A stretch of 64,000 nt of DNA, taken from contig CAMCMB010000024.1 in assembly GCA_945875845.1 (NCBI GenBank), positions 16,834-80,833 on the forward strand, written 5' to 3'. This document shows positions 37,543-45,677 of this stretch, piece by piece; within the stretch, counting starts at the first letter, position 1; each line of letters begins with the position of its first letter. Origin of the DNA: Pirellula staleyi DSM 6068 (GTDB taxonomy: Bacteria; Planctomycetota; Planctomycetia; Pirellulales; Pirellulaceae). A model generated the notes under the pieces. It ran no database searches, was not told the DNA's origin, and saw only the letters and a program-made list of their open reading frames with translations. The translations under genes were made by a program, and so were the position numbers.

Positions 37543-38133
37543 TAACTTTGATAGCCCAACGGACCAGCATTCGTTAGCCCTTCGGACCAGCGTTCGTAGC
37601 GCAAGGGACCAGCGTTCGTAGCGCAAGGGAACAGCGTTCGTTAGCCCGCAGGGCTAATGGCTTTGATAGCCCAACGGGCTTACACAACCTAGCCCAGGGC
37701 AGAGCGCAGCGCCGCCCTGGGTTAACCACCCACCACGACGCGAATTGCCCTGAAGGGGCTAAACGGACCATTCCATCCATTGCAACCCATTTTGTTTGGC
37801 CCCTTCAGGGCAACGGTTGCCGGGTTTTGCGATACCCAGGGCGGCGCTTCGCGACGTTCCGTCGCTGCGCTCTGCCCTGGGCTAAGCTGTTGCTGCCCCA
37901 TTCGGGGCGAACTGCAAAAGCCAAACCGAATTTATCTACGAGCCCGTAGGACCAGCGTTCGTAGCGCAAGGGACCAGCGTTCGTAGCGCAAGGGACCAGC
38001 GTTCGTTAGCCCGCAGGGCTAATGGCTTTGATAGCCCAACGGGCTTACACAACCTAGCCCAGGGCAGAGCGCAGCGCCGCCCTGGGTTAACCACCCACCA
38101 CGACGCGAATTGCCCTGAAGGGGCCAAACGGAC
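37543..38133. repeat. REP-type repeat array, left of the IS200-like transposase
   Basis: A compound array. Units GGACCAGCGTTCGTAGCGCA repeat every ~22 bases near 37575-37635 and 37949-38005. These are followed by GCCCGCAGGGCTAATGGCTT, a palindromic AGCCCAACGGGCTTAC, and a larger imperfect inverted repeat built on TAGCCCAGGGCAGAGC and GCCGCCCTGGGTTAACC. The block at ~37630-37770 recurs almost unchanged at ~37985-38133; between them, 37795-37925, a related block is inverted. A similar array lies at 38706-39055. Confidence 0.8.
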
Positions 38134-38136
38134 CTG

Positions 38137-38592
38137 TCACTCCCAAACGTACCGTTCATCAAATTCGATTTCGTGAAGTCGAAATAACTCTCGTAGCTCA
38201 TCTTGAAAGGATACCTTTCGATGATGCTCCTCTTGATTTTGAATGTACTTTCGGACGACTGCGACCTTGGACTGACTAACGGAGAATCCTCCATAACCTC
38301 CTTGCCAATAGAAATTGCTGTTATGGGTTCCGTCCGGTGTCTTCATCCATTTCGAACTACCCTTCTTAAGCTCTTCAACGATGGACTTCAACGCATGATT
38401 CTTTGAGAGCAAAAATAAAATGTGAACATGATCTTCCACACCATTGATTTCAATGACGGGGCATTCGAAGCTTTTAAGTATGCCGGATTGATACGAAAAT
38501 AGGCTTGGCCGACACTCAAGGGGCAGCCATGCCATTCGATTCTTTGTGCTAAATACGAGATGGAGATAGTTCTTCACGAGCGATTGAGACAT
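38137..38592 (-). CDS. REP-associated tyrosine transposase (IS200-like Y1 family)
   Basis: A Y1-type HUH enzyme. The N-terminus reads LVKNYLHLVFSTKNR, the metal-binding HUH motif is GVEDHVHILFLL, and the nucleophile tyrosine is in VVRKYIQNQEEHHRK, followed by SFQDELRELF. At 151 residues (start at 38592, MSQSLVKNY) it matches IS200-like RAYT proteins. It is flanked on both sides by near-identical palindromic arrays, the expected substrate arrangement. Such enzymes cut and join single-stranded DNA at hairpins and are thought to spread REP sequences. It appears intact. Confidence 0.93.
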   Translation of the reverse strand: MSQSLVKNYLHLVFSTKNRMAWLPLECRPSLFSYQSGILKSFECPVIEINGVEDHVHILFLLSKNHALKSIVEELKKGSSKWMKTPDGTHNSNFYWQGGYGGFSVSQSKVAVVRKYIQNQEEHHRKVSFQDELRELFRLHEIEFDERYVWE

Positions 38593-38705
38593 GGGTGCTC
38601 CTAAGCGAAAGAGGGCATGGACGATCAACGTTGGTATGATCGTACCAAGAGCGATTCTCGAATTGGTTTCAACACGCGATTAACGCAACCCAGTACCCAC
38701 AGTTT

Positions 38706-39055
38706 TGCCCCTTCAGGGCGGAGGCGCGTTGGTGGACATTTAACCCAGGGCGGCGCTGCGCTCTGCCCTGGGCTAAGCTGTTGCTGCCCCATTCGGGGCG
38801 AAATGCAAAAGCCAAACCGAATTTATCTTCGAGCCCGCAGGACAAGCGTTCGTTAGCCCATCGGACAAGCGTTCGTTAGCCCGCAGGACAATCGTTCGTA
38901 GCGCAAGGGACCAGCGTTCGTTAGCCCGCAGGGCTAATGGCTTTGATAGCCCAACGGGCTTACACAACCTAGCCCAGGGCAGAGCGAAGCGCCGCCCTGG
39001 GTTAACCACCCACCTCGATGCAAATTGCCCTGAAGGGGCCAAACGGACCAACAAC
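38706..39055. repeat. REP-type repeat array, right of the IS200-like transposase
   Basis: It begins with an inverted block (CCTTCAGGGCGGAGGCGC ... AACCCAGGGCGGCGCTGCGC). Next come tandem GGACAAGCGTTCGTTAGCCC units, then a direct block ending GCCCTGAAGGGGCCAAACGG. Modules and order match the left array at 37543-38133, so the transposase sits between two halves of its repeat family. Confidence 0.8.
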
Positions 39056-39110
39056 ACAAGGAGGCCGTGTCGCTTTCCCTTGGAATTGCTTGCATTTCAC
39101 CAGCGAGGGT

Positions 39111-39162
39111 GAGGCTCCTGCCGAACCGTTGCATCGTGAGCTCAGCAGGAGCCTCGCTCTCC
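39111..39162. repeat. GCTCCTGCCGA-family inverted repeat
   Basis: GAGGCTCCTGCCGA at 39111 faces CTCAGCAGGAGCCTC at 39140, with CGCTCTCCC following as in the other copies. From here to 39620 no gene is seen. Confidence 0.7.
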
Positions 39163-39620
39163 CGTTTATTCCCAATGATTTGTTGTGGCAACGTCCTGCT
39201 CTTGCACGAAACCTTGAGAACGCATCGAGTACGAGCACGAGCACGAACCATTCGGCCCAAGGTTCGCAACATGCTTAGCATGCTAAGGTGTGCATCCGAT
39301 CAGCAGGCAAGCTCGGCTCTCATTGGCAAGCCCACATCAATCGTCGTTGATCATGAATCCTATCATTGCAGATTAAAACATTCTTTCGAATGGAACGCTT
39401 GCACCACTTGACAAACAACTGCCAACACACATAGGTTGATAATCTGTTCGAAATGGAAGGACTGAATGTGAGCGCATGCAGGTTTTGGATGACATCAGGA
39501 AACGCGCTTAGTTGAACCAGAGTTCAACAGTCTTTTCAGCTTCGAGCTTGCCAAAGAATTGGCAAGCGCGGAGCACGTGGTTTTATCGATTTCGGAAAGC
39601 CAATTTCAAGGAGTGGATCA

Positions 39621-39854
39621 ATGATTGATTCTGGATTTCAAGATGTTTTGGGTCAAGCCAAAAAGATGTTGAACGATAGCCCTTTCCAAGCTTTGCATGG
39701 GCTCCGCGTGGAGCAGTCTGGCGATCATGTCATGCTGAGGGGGAACGTCGAAAGTTTTTTTTTGAAGCAGCTCGCACAAGAAACCGTTCGAACGGCGACG
39801 CGAGGAATTGAGATGATTAATGAAGTACTGGTCAGTCCAATGAGAACCTCGTAA
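39621..39854 (+). CDS. BON-domain protein
   Basis: 77 residues forming one BON domain: LGQAKKMLNDSPFQALHGLR, VMLRGNVESFFLKQLAQETV, then GIEMINEVLV. BON domains bind phospholipid or occur in osmotic-shock and secretin-linked proteins. There is no signal peptide. A GGAG ribosome site lies about eight bases upstream (AAGGAGTGGATCAATG). It stands alone; function not inferable. Confidence 0.8.
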   Translation: MIDSGFQDVLGQAKKMLNDSPFQALHGLRVEQSGDHVMLRGNVESFFLKQLAQETVRTATRGIEMINEVLVSPMRTS

Positions 39855-39872
39855 TTTGTGACCGATTCGTTC

Positions 39873-40370
39873 CTACGGGCGTCGAATCAGATGCTGAAAC
39901 AGCGTAGGCCAATCGTTTGACGCGTCGGATGGCGTGTAGGATTTTTCAACGCATTCAAAATGTGTCGAGTCCCACTCTTCAAGCCACGCATCCCCTTCGA
40001 TATCCGCCAAGACTTGCGTGAGATAGAGATGTGTAATTCTCGGTAAGACCAATCGATAGATCTCTGCACCACCTACCACGAATGCTCTCAATCCTTTTGG
40101 TACGAGCTTTATTGCATCGTCGACGGAGTGCACAATCCGCACGTCTGCAATTTGCAAATCGTGTTGTCGGGACACAACAATCGTGTGGCGTCCAGGAAGT
40201 GGTTTTCCGATCGACTCAAACGTTTTCCTCCCCATGATGAGTGCGTGGCCAAGCGTGAGACGCTTGAACCGCTGCAAATCGCTTCGAAGTCGCCAGGGCA
40301 AGGTGTTGTTTCGTCCGATGGTCCGATTTTTCGCTACTGCGATTACCGCACTTAATTCGATGTCAGTCAT
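39873..40370 (-). CDS. folA: Dihydrofolate reductase
   Basis: Reduces dihydrofolate to tetrahydrofolate with NADPH. Family motifs are in order: LSAVIAVAKNRTIGRNNTLPW, then RSDLQRFKRLTLGHALIMGRK, PLPGRHTIVVSR, and FVVGGAEIYRLVLP. The length of 165 residues is normal for a chromosomal DHFR. An ATG at 40370 is preferred; an in-frame GTG lies two codons upstream. thyA is not adjacent. It converges on the BON gene. Confidence 0.97.
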   Translation of the reverse strand: MTDIELSAVIAVAKNRTIGRNNTLPWRLRSDLQRFKRLTLGHALIMGRKTFESIGKPLPGRHTIVVSRQHDLQIADVRIVHSVDDAIKLVPKGLRAFVVGGAEIYRLVLPRITHLYLTQVLADIEGDAWLEEWDSTHFECVEKSYTPSDASNDWPTLFQHLIRRP

Positions 40371-40513
40371 AGTCACAAACTATACGATTGGGTTTTCGTT
40401 TTGCCAACGGGGACGGCTCCCAACACCTTTGATTATTGGTTACACTATGACCGGCGAGGGCTTTCGCGTTTGGCCCCAGGAGTCTTTTATCACATTCCCA
40501 GGAGGTGGAGTCG

Positions 40514-41614
40514 ATGTTGAATCGTTATCGTCGATGTGTTGTTCGTTTTCTTGCTGTCTCAGGTTTCTCCGTCGCATTCTCAGGGTTGGTTTGGTCGCAA
40601 ACAACAGCGACACCGGCTAGCCAGACGCGGGCCCCGGCTGCAAATCCGGCATCCGCAGCTCCACAAAACATAGCAACAGCAACTCAAAACCCTTTGGAGC
40701 ATGCCGCTCTAACCCATTTGATCGAATCCATAGAGCCGTACTACAAAAAAAAGGAGCTCAAAGGAACTGCTGTCCTCTCAGGTTCAACAACAATGATGGC
40801 AATGGGTAAATCGTGGTCAGATCGATTTCGCAATTTCCACCCGGATGTCGTTTTCACTCGGGGGGCAGATGGGACGGATGCAGGCATCAAGTCGCTTTCC
40901 GAGGATGCAACAGTCATCGCAGGATCAAGCCGCCCATTGACGGACGCAGACATCGCAATGCTCAAAAAGGGGAAATGCAAGGACCCGCTTTCCGTCATCG
41001 TGGCCCTCGATCCGCTCGCGCTCTACGTTCACAAGGACAATCCGATTCGCGGAATCACGCCCGAGCAACTGGAGTCGGTGTTTCGTGCAGCGGGGGGGCA
41101 AGGAAAACATGCGGCAACTTGGGGTGATGTGGGTGTAACCGGCGAGTTCGCGTCGAAACCGATTCGTATTCACGCTAGAAGCGAAATCAGTGGAACCACA
41201 GTCTTTATCAAACAACTCATTCTTGGCAACACTCCGATGGCCAAGGTGGCACAAACCCACAAGTCCAATGAAGAAGTATGCACCGCCATTGGAGCTGATA
41301 TTGCTGGAGTGGGTATCTGTGGTTTCGGTGAAGCGACGGATCAAGTTCGATCCGTCTCCTTAACCCTCAATGGTGTTCAGGTGCCGGCTACCGAGCAGAG
41401 CTTTCTCGCGGGACAGTACCCTTTCGTACGTCCATTGGTCCTGGTCGTAGACAAGGCTCAAATGGCCACCGACGGTGGTTTACGAGAAAACGTTCTTCGC
41501 TATATCTTGAGCCGAGACGGACAACTTGAAGCCGTTCGAGCAGGATTCTTTCCTATCGACCCAGCCTTTATTCGACAGCAACTGGACCAGATAAGTGGTC
41601 CACAGATGCGTTGA
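40514..41614 (+). CDS. Exported PstS-like substrate-binding protein
   Basis: After a signal peptide (VVRFLAVSGFSVAFSGLVWSQ) the protein follows the PBP-like/phosphate-binding fold: TAVLSGSTTMMAMGKSWSDR, VFTRGADGTDAGIKSL, GSSRPLTDADIAML, LDPLALYVHKDNPIRGITPE, and SEISGTTVFIKQLIL. These resemble PstS segments that contact phosphate, but the ligand is unproven. The ATG at 40514 is chosen because GGAGGTGG lies just upstream. No pstCAB genes are near; a PDZ/DUF4214 gene follows ~45 bases downstream. Confidence 0.85.
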   Translation: MLNRYRRCVVRFLAVSGFSVAFSGLVWSQTTATPASQTRAPAANPASAAPQNIATATQNPLEHAALTHLIESIEPYYKKKELKGTAVLSGSTTMMAMGKSWSDRFRNFHPDVVFTRGADGTDAGIKSLSEDATVIAGSSRPLTDADIAMLKKGKCKDPLSVIVALDPLALYVHKDNPIRGITPEQLESVFRAAGGQGKHAATWGDVGVTGEFASKPIRIHARSEISGTTVFIKQLILGNTPMAKVAQTHKSNEEVCTAIGADIAGVGICGFGEATDQVRSVSLTLNGVQVPATEQSFLAGQYPFVRPLVLVVDKAQMATDGGLRENVLRYILSRDGQLEAVRAGFFPIDPAFIRQQLDQISGPQMR

Positions 41615-41658
41615 AAAACCCTTAAAGCCAACCTTAACATTCAACAAATAAAACCATC

Positions 41659-42936
41659 ATGAAGCATTCCATACTCATACTGATCGTACTCGCAACGTGC
41701 CTGAATAGCACCCCATGTTTCGCGCAAACACCCTGGCTCAACACAGCCCCTGGCGCCTTGCCGAAAATGAACTTCGGAGCACCGACTGGGTATCCCACCA
41801 CAACCGGGCTCCCATCCACAACAAACTACAACCCTGGAGCGGGTTTTCCTAGTACCTCTGGGGCTCCAGGCAGCACTGGCTTTCCCTCCAACGTCGGCTC
41901 TCCTGTGAATACAGGATTTGGACCATCGCCGGTCGCCAATCGCAAAGATTGGAAGCTCGGTGTCTACGTCCAAAATACCGATGTGGGAGCCGTTGTCACG
42001 CAGGTCGCTCCAGGCAGTGCAGGTCAACAATCCGGTATCGAACCCCAGGATATCATCATCGCAGTGGGCGGAAATCGAATCGGAAACTTCGACAATCGCA
42101 TCGTAGAACTCGCGGATGAAATCCGTCAAAATACAGACCCTACAGGGAGAGCTACGCTCCTGATTCTCGCTTCTCGTCAACGGGTCCTGAAATCGCTGCC
42201 AGTCGTGATGAGTTCCTCGTCGAGTACCTTGACCGGTTCGGTCACGACCCGAGATCGAGCCCAACTGCCGTATGGTGCGATGCTGACCGTTCAGCTTCAA
42301 AATGTCTCAAAGCCTTATTATGAAATCGCGGGTGGCAAGTCGGTGACACGCGCCGACGGGCTCGCTCCTTTTAGCTTCGAGCTTAATCTTGATCCTCGTT
42401 ACCTATCCCAACAGGACCAATATCAAGTTTCCGCTTCCATTTTTTCCGGCAACCAAGAGTTGTATCGATTGCCACAACCGATCGCATTCAACCTCAGTAG
42501 CCTTGGGCAAGCGATCAATATCACCCTCGAACGTTCCAGTGGTCTGCCACCACTCGGCACCACGAATCCTGGCAACACCATTGCAGGTTCTAGTGGAAAC
42601 ACAATCAACGCAGGCTACCCTGGCACAATTGACAGCAACGCCATGACACAATTGTTCTTGCAACTGCTCGGTAGAGCACCAAGCACGCGTGAAGTGTTAG
42701 CTTGGCAAGCGTATCTGCAACAAGGAAACTCGATCGACGACCTCAAGATCAAATTGCTCTCAAGTTCCCAGTTTCGAGAACGGTTTGCGAACGATTCTGC
42801 CTATGTTCAACAACTCGTTACCAGCGTAATGAACAGAACGCCCAATCAGCAAGAGTTGGCTTTTTGGATGGGCCGACTTCAGTCAACAGGTTCTCCCGAA
42901 ACAGTCATCGGTGAAATGTTGTTGAAGAGCAGATAA
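41659..42936 (+). CDS. Exported protein with PDZ, YbaY-like and DUF4214 domains
   Basis: Signal peptide, then a Gly/Thr/Pro-rich low-complexity region. A PDZ domain follows (LGVYVQNTDVGAVVTQVAPG ... SGIEPQDIIIAVGG). A β-rich middle reads like a YbaY/lipoprotein-chaperone domain (ALLTV-type: YGAMLTVQLQNVSKPYYEI, APFSFELNLDPRYL). The C-terminal DUF4214-like repeats are LFLQLLGRAPSTREVLAWQA and VTSVMNRTPNQQELAFWMG. The combination suggests an envelope adaptor or surface protein; no enzyme motif is seen. It lies 44 bases after the PstS-like gene and may share its transcript. Confidence 0.78.
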   Translation: MKHSILILIVLATCLNSTPCFAQTPWLNTAPGALPKMNFGAPTGYPTTTGLPSTTNYNPGAGFPSTSGAPGSTGFPSNVGSPVNTGFGPSPVANRKDWKLGVYVQNTDVGAVVTQVAPGSAGQQSGIEPQDIIIAVGGNRIGNFDNRIVELADEIRQNTDPTGRATLLILASRQRVLKSLPVVMSSSSSTLTGSVTTRDRAQLPYGAMLTVQLQNVSKPYYEIAGGKSVTRADGLAPFSFELNLDPRYLSQQDQYQVSASIFSGNQELYRLPQPIAFNLSSLGQAINITLERSSGLPPLGTTNPGNTIAGSSGNTINAGYPGTIDSNAMTQLFLQLLGRAPSTREVLAWQAYLQQGNSIDDLKIKLLSSSQFRERFANDSAYVQQLVTSVMNRTPNQQELAFWMGRLQSTGSPETVIGEMLLKSR

Positions 42937-43254
42937 CGCACAGGACGCAAAAGCCTTACCGTCGCTAGAACACGTGCGGATTGGGTAATCGGTACCAACT
43001 GGGAAGCTATTTTCAATTGCGTTGACTTCTCGGTTAATGGTTTGGACGAATGGGTTCGATAACTTACGTATCATAAGCCTAGGTCAATGCAACACGAGAA
43101 CCGTGGTGCGATGAAGTAGGCACCCACCTTAACTTTATTCTCCAAACTTGTTGTTTGGCTCGCCGATGGCCACGGATGGCTGACACAGCCACGGCGCTGT
43201 GTCAGTTTCTTTTGCCGACGCGACCGACCGACGATTTATCTGAGGTTTCTTGCG
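42937..43254. other. Intergenic region with possible structured RNA
   Basis: No protein gene. A long interrupted stem can be drawn (ACCAACTGGGAAG at ~42998 with CTTCTCGGTTAATGGT at ~43026), followed by the hairpin GCAACACG/CGTGGTGC at ~43088-43110. A short hairpin GACACAGCCACGGCGCTGTGTC at ~43182-43203 lies closer to the next gene. Confidence 0.35.
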
Positions 43255-45042
43255 ATGCGAATCCCATCAATCCGTTCTGTTCTTCGCACTGCTATCGCGG
43301 TGGGAGTTATTTCCTCTTATCAAAGTTCAGCTCCGGCTTCCTGCTGGAGCGAACTTTTCCGCCTCAATACAGGCGTCTGTTTCATACATGATCTGCAGGG
43401 GGACGGCTATGCTGACTCATCCCGATCGAAAAAAGACGATGGATTGATCGCCGCAGCCATCGAGGCCGTCGTTAATGCCGATCAAGCATGCAAAGGTTTT
43501 GAAGGCGGTTCGTCGGAATCCAACGCAGTCAACTCCTCAGAGTCTGCAGTCGATACAGTCGATACTTCAAGAAACGATTGGGATGACTGTATTGCAGCAG
43601 CAAAGCAATTTGAAATGCGTTCCAATTTTGACGCAGCTTGGGCTCAAATTGAAGCCCAGGCATCTGACCTGATAAATCAACGCGACCGCTTATTTTCTGC
43701 GTACGAGCAAGCAGGAACGGCAATCACATCGTTGACAAAAAACGGCACGATCCAAGTGGTTGAATTGATTCGAATGAACGAGTCTCTACCCGTTACTGAT
43801 ATCACAACCGATCCGATTGCCGAGTCCCTTACGGATTCCAGTGTTTCGATCGAATCCGACTGGAACTGCAACGACAGGAAATGCAACGACAGGTACGTCG
43901 CACAGGACGTCAAACAAGACGTTGCACAGGACGTTGCACAGGACGTTGCACAGGACGTTGTGCAGGACGTTGCACAAGACGTTGTGCAAGACATTACACA
44001 AGACGTTGTGCAAGACGTTACACAAGACGTTGCACCAGACGTTACACCAGACGTTACACCAGACGTTGCACCAGACGTTGCACCAGACGTTGCACCAGAC
44101 ATTGCACCAGACGTTGCACCAGACGTTGTGCCAGACGTTGTGCCAGACGTTGCACCAGACGTTGCACAAGACTTTGCACAAGACTTTGCACAAGACGTTG
44201 TGCAAGACGTTACACAAGACGTTACACCAGACGTTGCACCAGACGTTGCACCAGACGTTGCACCAGACGTTGTGCAAGACGTTACACCAGACGTTGCACC
44301 AGACGTTGCACCAGACGTTGTGCAAGACGTTACACCAGACGTTACACAAGACGTTGTGCAGGACGTTGCACAAGACGTTGCACAAGACGTTACACAAGAC
44401 GTTGTGCAGGACGTTGTGCAAGACGTTGCACAGGACGTTGCACAAGACGTTGCACAAGACTCTTCAGAAGATTTAATGGTGTCGGGGTTATTCCCTGTCC
44501 GAGGCCACGCAAACATATTTGTGTTTCATTATGATTGCTCCGAGCCAGTCCTTGATGCTGTGCAATTTGGTGTAGACCCGCTTTGCCCTGGGACACTCCC
44601 AAGCAAGAACGCGTGCCATTGGGCAGATTTGTTTGAGAAGCCAAGGGTTTGTTGCCCCCTGGAAGCTGAGAAGTACGACGAACCGGTGGCTGATTCCAAT
44701 GTCAGTGATATCCCTGTTACGGCGGATCCGATTCGCCCACCCGCGTTGTCATCGGATGTTGAGCCAATCGATCAACCCTCCGATATTCTATCTTACGATT
44801 TCGCTACGAACGAGATCGACAACGCGTCGAACGCAGAGGCAACGAGCCTTGCTAGTGATTTCGTGTCCGAGATTGAACCTTTTGCATCAAAGGACTTTCT
44901 AGTTAAGCGACATGAAACAACCTGTGGCACATTCCTATTGCCGCACTCATGCCCACAGCAGGATTCGGTCGACGACGCGTTGCAAATCGAGACGGAAGTC
45001 GAAGGGGTTGAGATGGCCGGACGTGACAGCAGTCAAAGATAG
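43255..45042 (+). CDS. Secreted protein with 47 tandem tetrapeptide repeats
   Basis: A signal peptide-like start (SVLRTAIAVGVISSYQSSA) is followed by ~190 ordinary residues. Residues ~215-402 then consist of 47 consecutive tetrapeptides of the form V-[ATV]-[QP]-D (a few begin I or F, one has K). The C-terminal ~190 residues are acidic and contain several cysteines (HYDCSEPV, DPLCPG, KNACHW, RVCCPLE). No family is recognised. The repeat is highly acidic, one Asp per unit, and could form an extended cation-binding stalk; that is inference. The ORF stays open across the repeat in other frames too, but only this frame has a signal peptide and matching flanks. Confidence 0.7.
   Translation: MRIPSIRSVLRTAIAVGVISSYQSSAPASCWSELFRLNTGVCFIHDLQGDGYADSSRSKKDDGLIAAAIEAVVNADQACKGFEGGSSESNAVNSSESAVDTVDTSRNDWDDCIAAAKQFEMRSNFDAAWAQIEAQASDLINQRDRLFSAYEQAGTAITSLTKNGTIQVVELIRMNESLPVTDITTDPIAESLTDSSVSIESDWNCNDRKCNDRYVAQDVKQDVAQDVAQDVAQDVVQDVAQDVVQDITQDVVQDVTQDVAPDVTPDVTPDVAPDVAPDVAPDIAPDVAPDVVPDVVPDVAPDVAQDFAQDFAQDVVQDVTQDVTPDVAPDVAPDVAPDVVQDVTPDVAPDVAPDVVQDVTPDVTQDVVQDVAQDVAQDVTQDVVQDVVQDVAQDVAQDVAQDSSEDLMVSGLFPVRGHANIFVFHYDCSEPVLDAVQFGVDPLCPGTLPSKNACHWADLFEKPRVCCPLEAEKYDEPVADSNVSDIPVTADPIRPPALSSDVEPIDQPSDILSYDFATNEIDNASNAEATSLASDFVSEIEPFASKDFLVKRHETTCGTFLLPHSCPQQDSVDDALQIETEVEGVEMAGRDSSQR
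43897..44460. repeat. 12-bp tandem repeat, 47 units
   Basis: Unbroken 12-base units of the form GACGTTGCACAA / GACGTTACACCA / GACGTTGTGCAA run for 564 bases. No unit contains a stop in either direction, which leaves several frames open on both strands. Changes in unit number would keep the frame. Confidence 0.95.
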
Positions 45043-45105
45043 TCCGGAATGGACAACGCTGTGAAGGATCTGGTACCCATATCGACGATCAGCCGCAGCT
45101 CGCTA

Positions 45106-45254
45106 GCGACTTGTTGATTTAGTGAAATCGTTATTGGTTAAGGGCGGTATGACGGACTGCCAAGTCCGTCGATGGAGAATTCGACGGACTAGGAAGTCCG
45201 TCGATGGAGAATTCGACGGACTAGGAAGTCCGTCGTACCATTAAATCAACAGCC
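45106..45254. repeat. MITE-like element, copy 3, with a duplicated hairpin
   Basis: It starts CGACTTGTTGATTTAGTG and ends ACCATTAAATCAACAGCC. There are three palindromes instead of two: the unit GACGGACTAGGAAGTCCGTC plus spacer is repeated exactly. It is directly followed by copy 4. Confidence 0.75.
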
Positions 45255-45258
45255 CGCA

Positions 45259-45379
45259 AGCGACTTGTTGTTTTAGTGAAGTCGTTATTGGTTAAGGGCG
45301 GTATGACGGACTTCCAAGTCCATCAAAGGGGGAATTCGACGGACTTGGAAGTCCGTCGAACTATAGGATCGACGACCCG
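45259..45379. repeat. MITE-like element, copy 4, in tandem with copy 3
   Basis: Starts AGCGACTTGTTGTTTTAGTG, contains two hairpins and ends in a diverged CTATAGGATCGACGACCCGC. The tandem pair lies beside the tRNA gene at 45404-45477. Confidence 0.7.
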
Positions 45380-45403
45380 CAAGTGCCATGCGGTTGATAA
45401 CAG

Positions 45404-45477
45404 TAGCGAAGACTGGACTTGAACCAGCGACCCACGGCTTATGAAGCCGTTGCTCTAACCAACTGAGCTACTTCGCC
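45404..45477 (-). tRNA. tRNA-Met (CAT anticodon)
   Basis: Cloverleaf on the minus strand: acceptor GGCGAAG pairs with CTTCGCT (first pair G-T); D-arm TAGCTCAGTTGGTTAGAGC; anticodon arm ACGGC-TTCATAA-GCCGT with CAT in place; variable loop GGGTC; T-arm GCTGG-TTCAAGT-CCAGT region. The D-loop and acceptor look like elongator Met, but a CAT anticodon could also be tRNA-Ile with modified C34. CCA is not encoded. Confidence 0.92.
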
Positions 45478-45677
45478 AAAACTTATGCGATTCATGGTGC
45501 TGTTTGCGAGCACCCTGGTTTTCTCGAAAATATCAGGTGCCTAGGTTCTTGGCAAGCCTTGTCGTCATTCGGCCCCCCAAAAAGGGACCTCCCAAGCAAC
45601 TTTCTTCGTTGTGCGACGCTCCGCGTCGCAGGAATGACGGCAGAGCGTCGTGCAAGTCGGTTCACCATTCAAGCCAT

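Noticed and set aside
37555..38010. Regular ~22-bp direct repeats that resemble a CRISPR array at first glance
   Set aside because: The units are contiguous with no unique spacers, and no cas genes are present; they belong to the REP-type array.
43677..44516. Long antisense and alternative-frame reading frames over the 12-bp repeat
   Set aside because: They exist only because the repeat has no stop codons; they lack signals or flanking domains, and the frame at 43255-45042 has a signal peptide.
45404..45477. Possible integration (attachment) site at the tRNA-Met gene
   Set aside because: No integrase gene and no repeated tRNA 3' end were found in the window.
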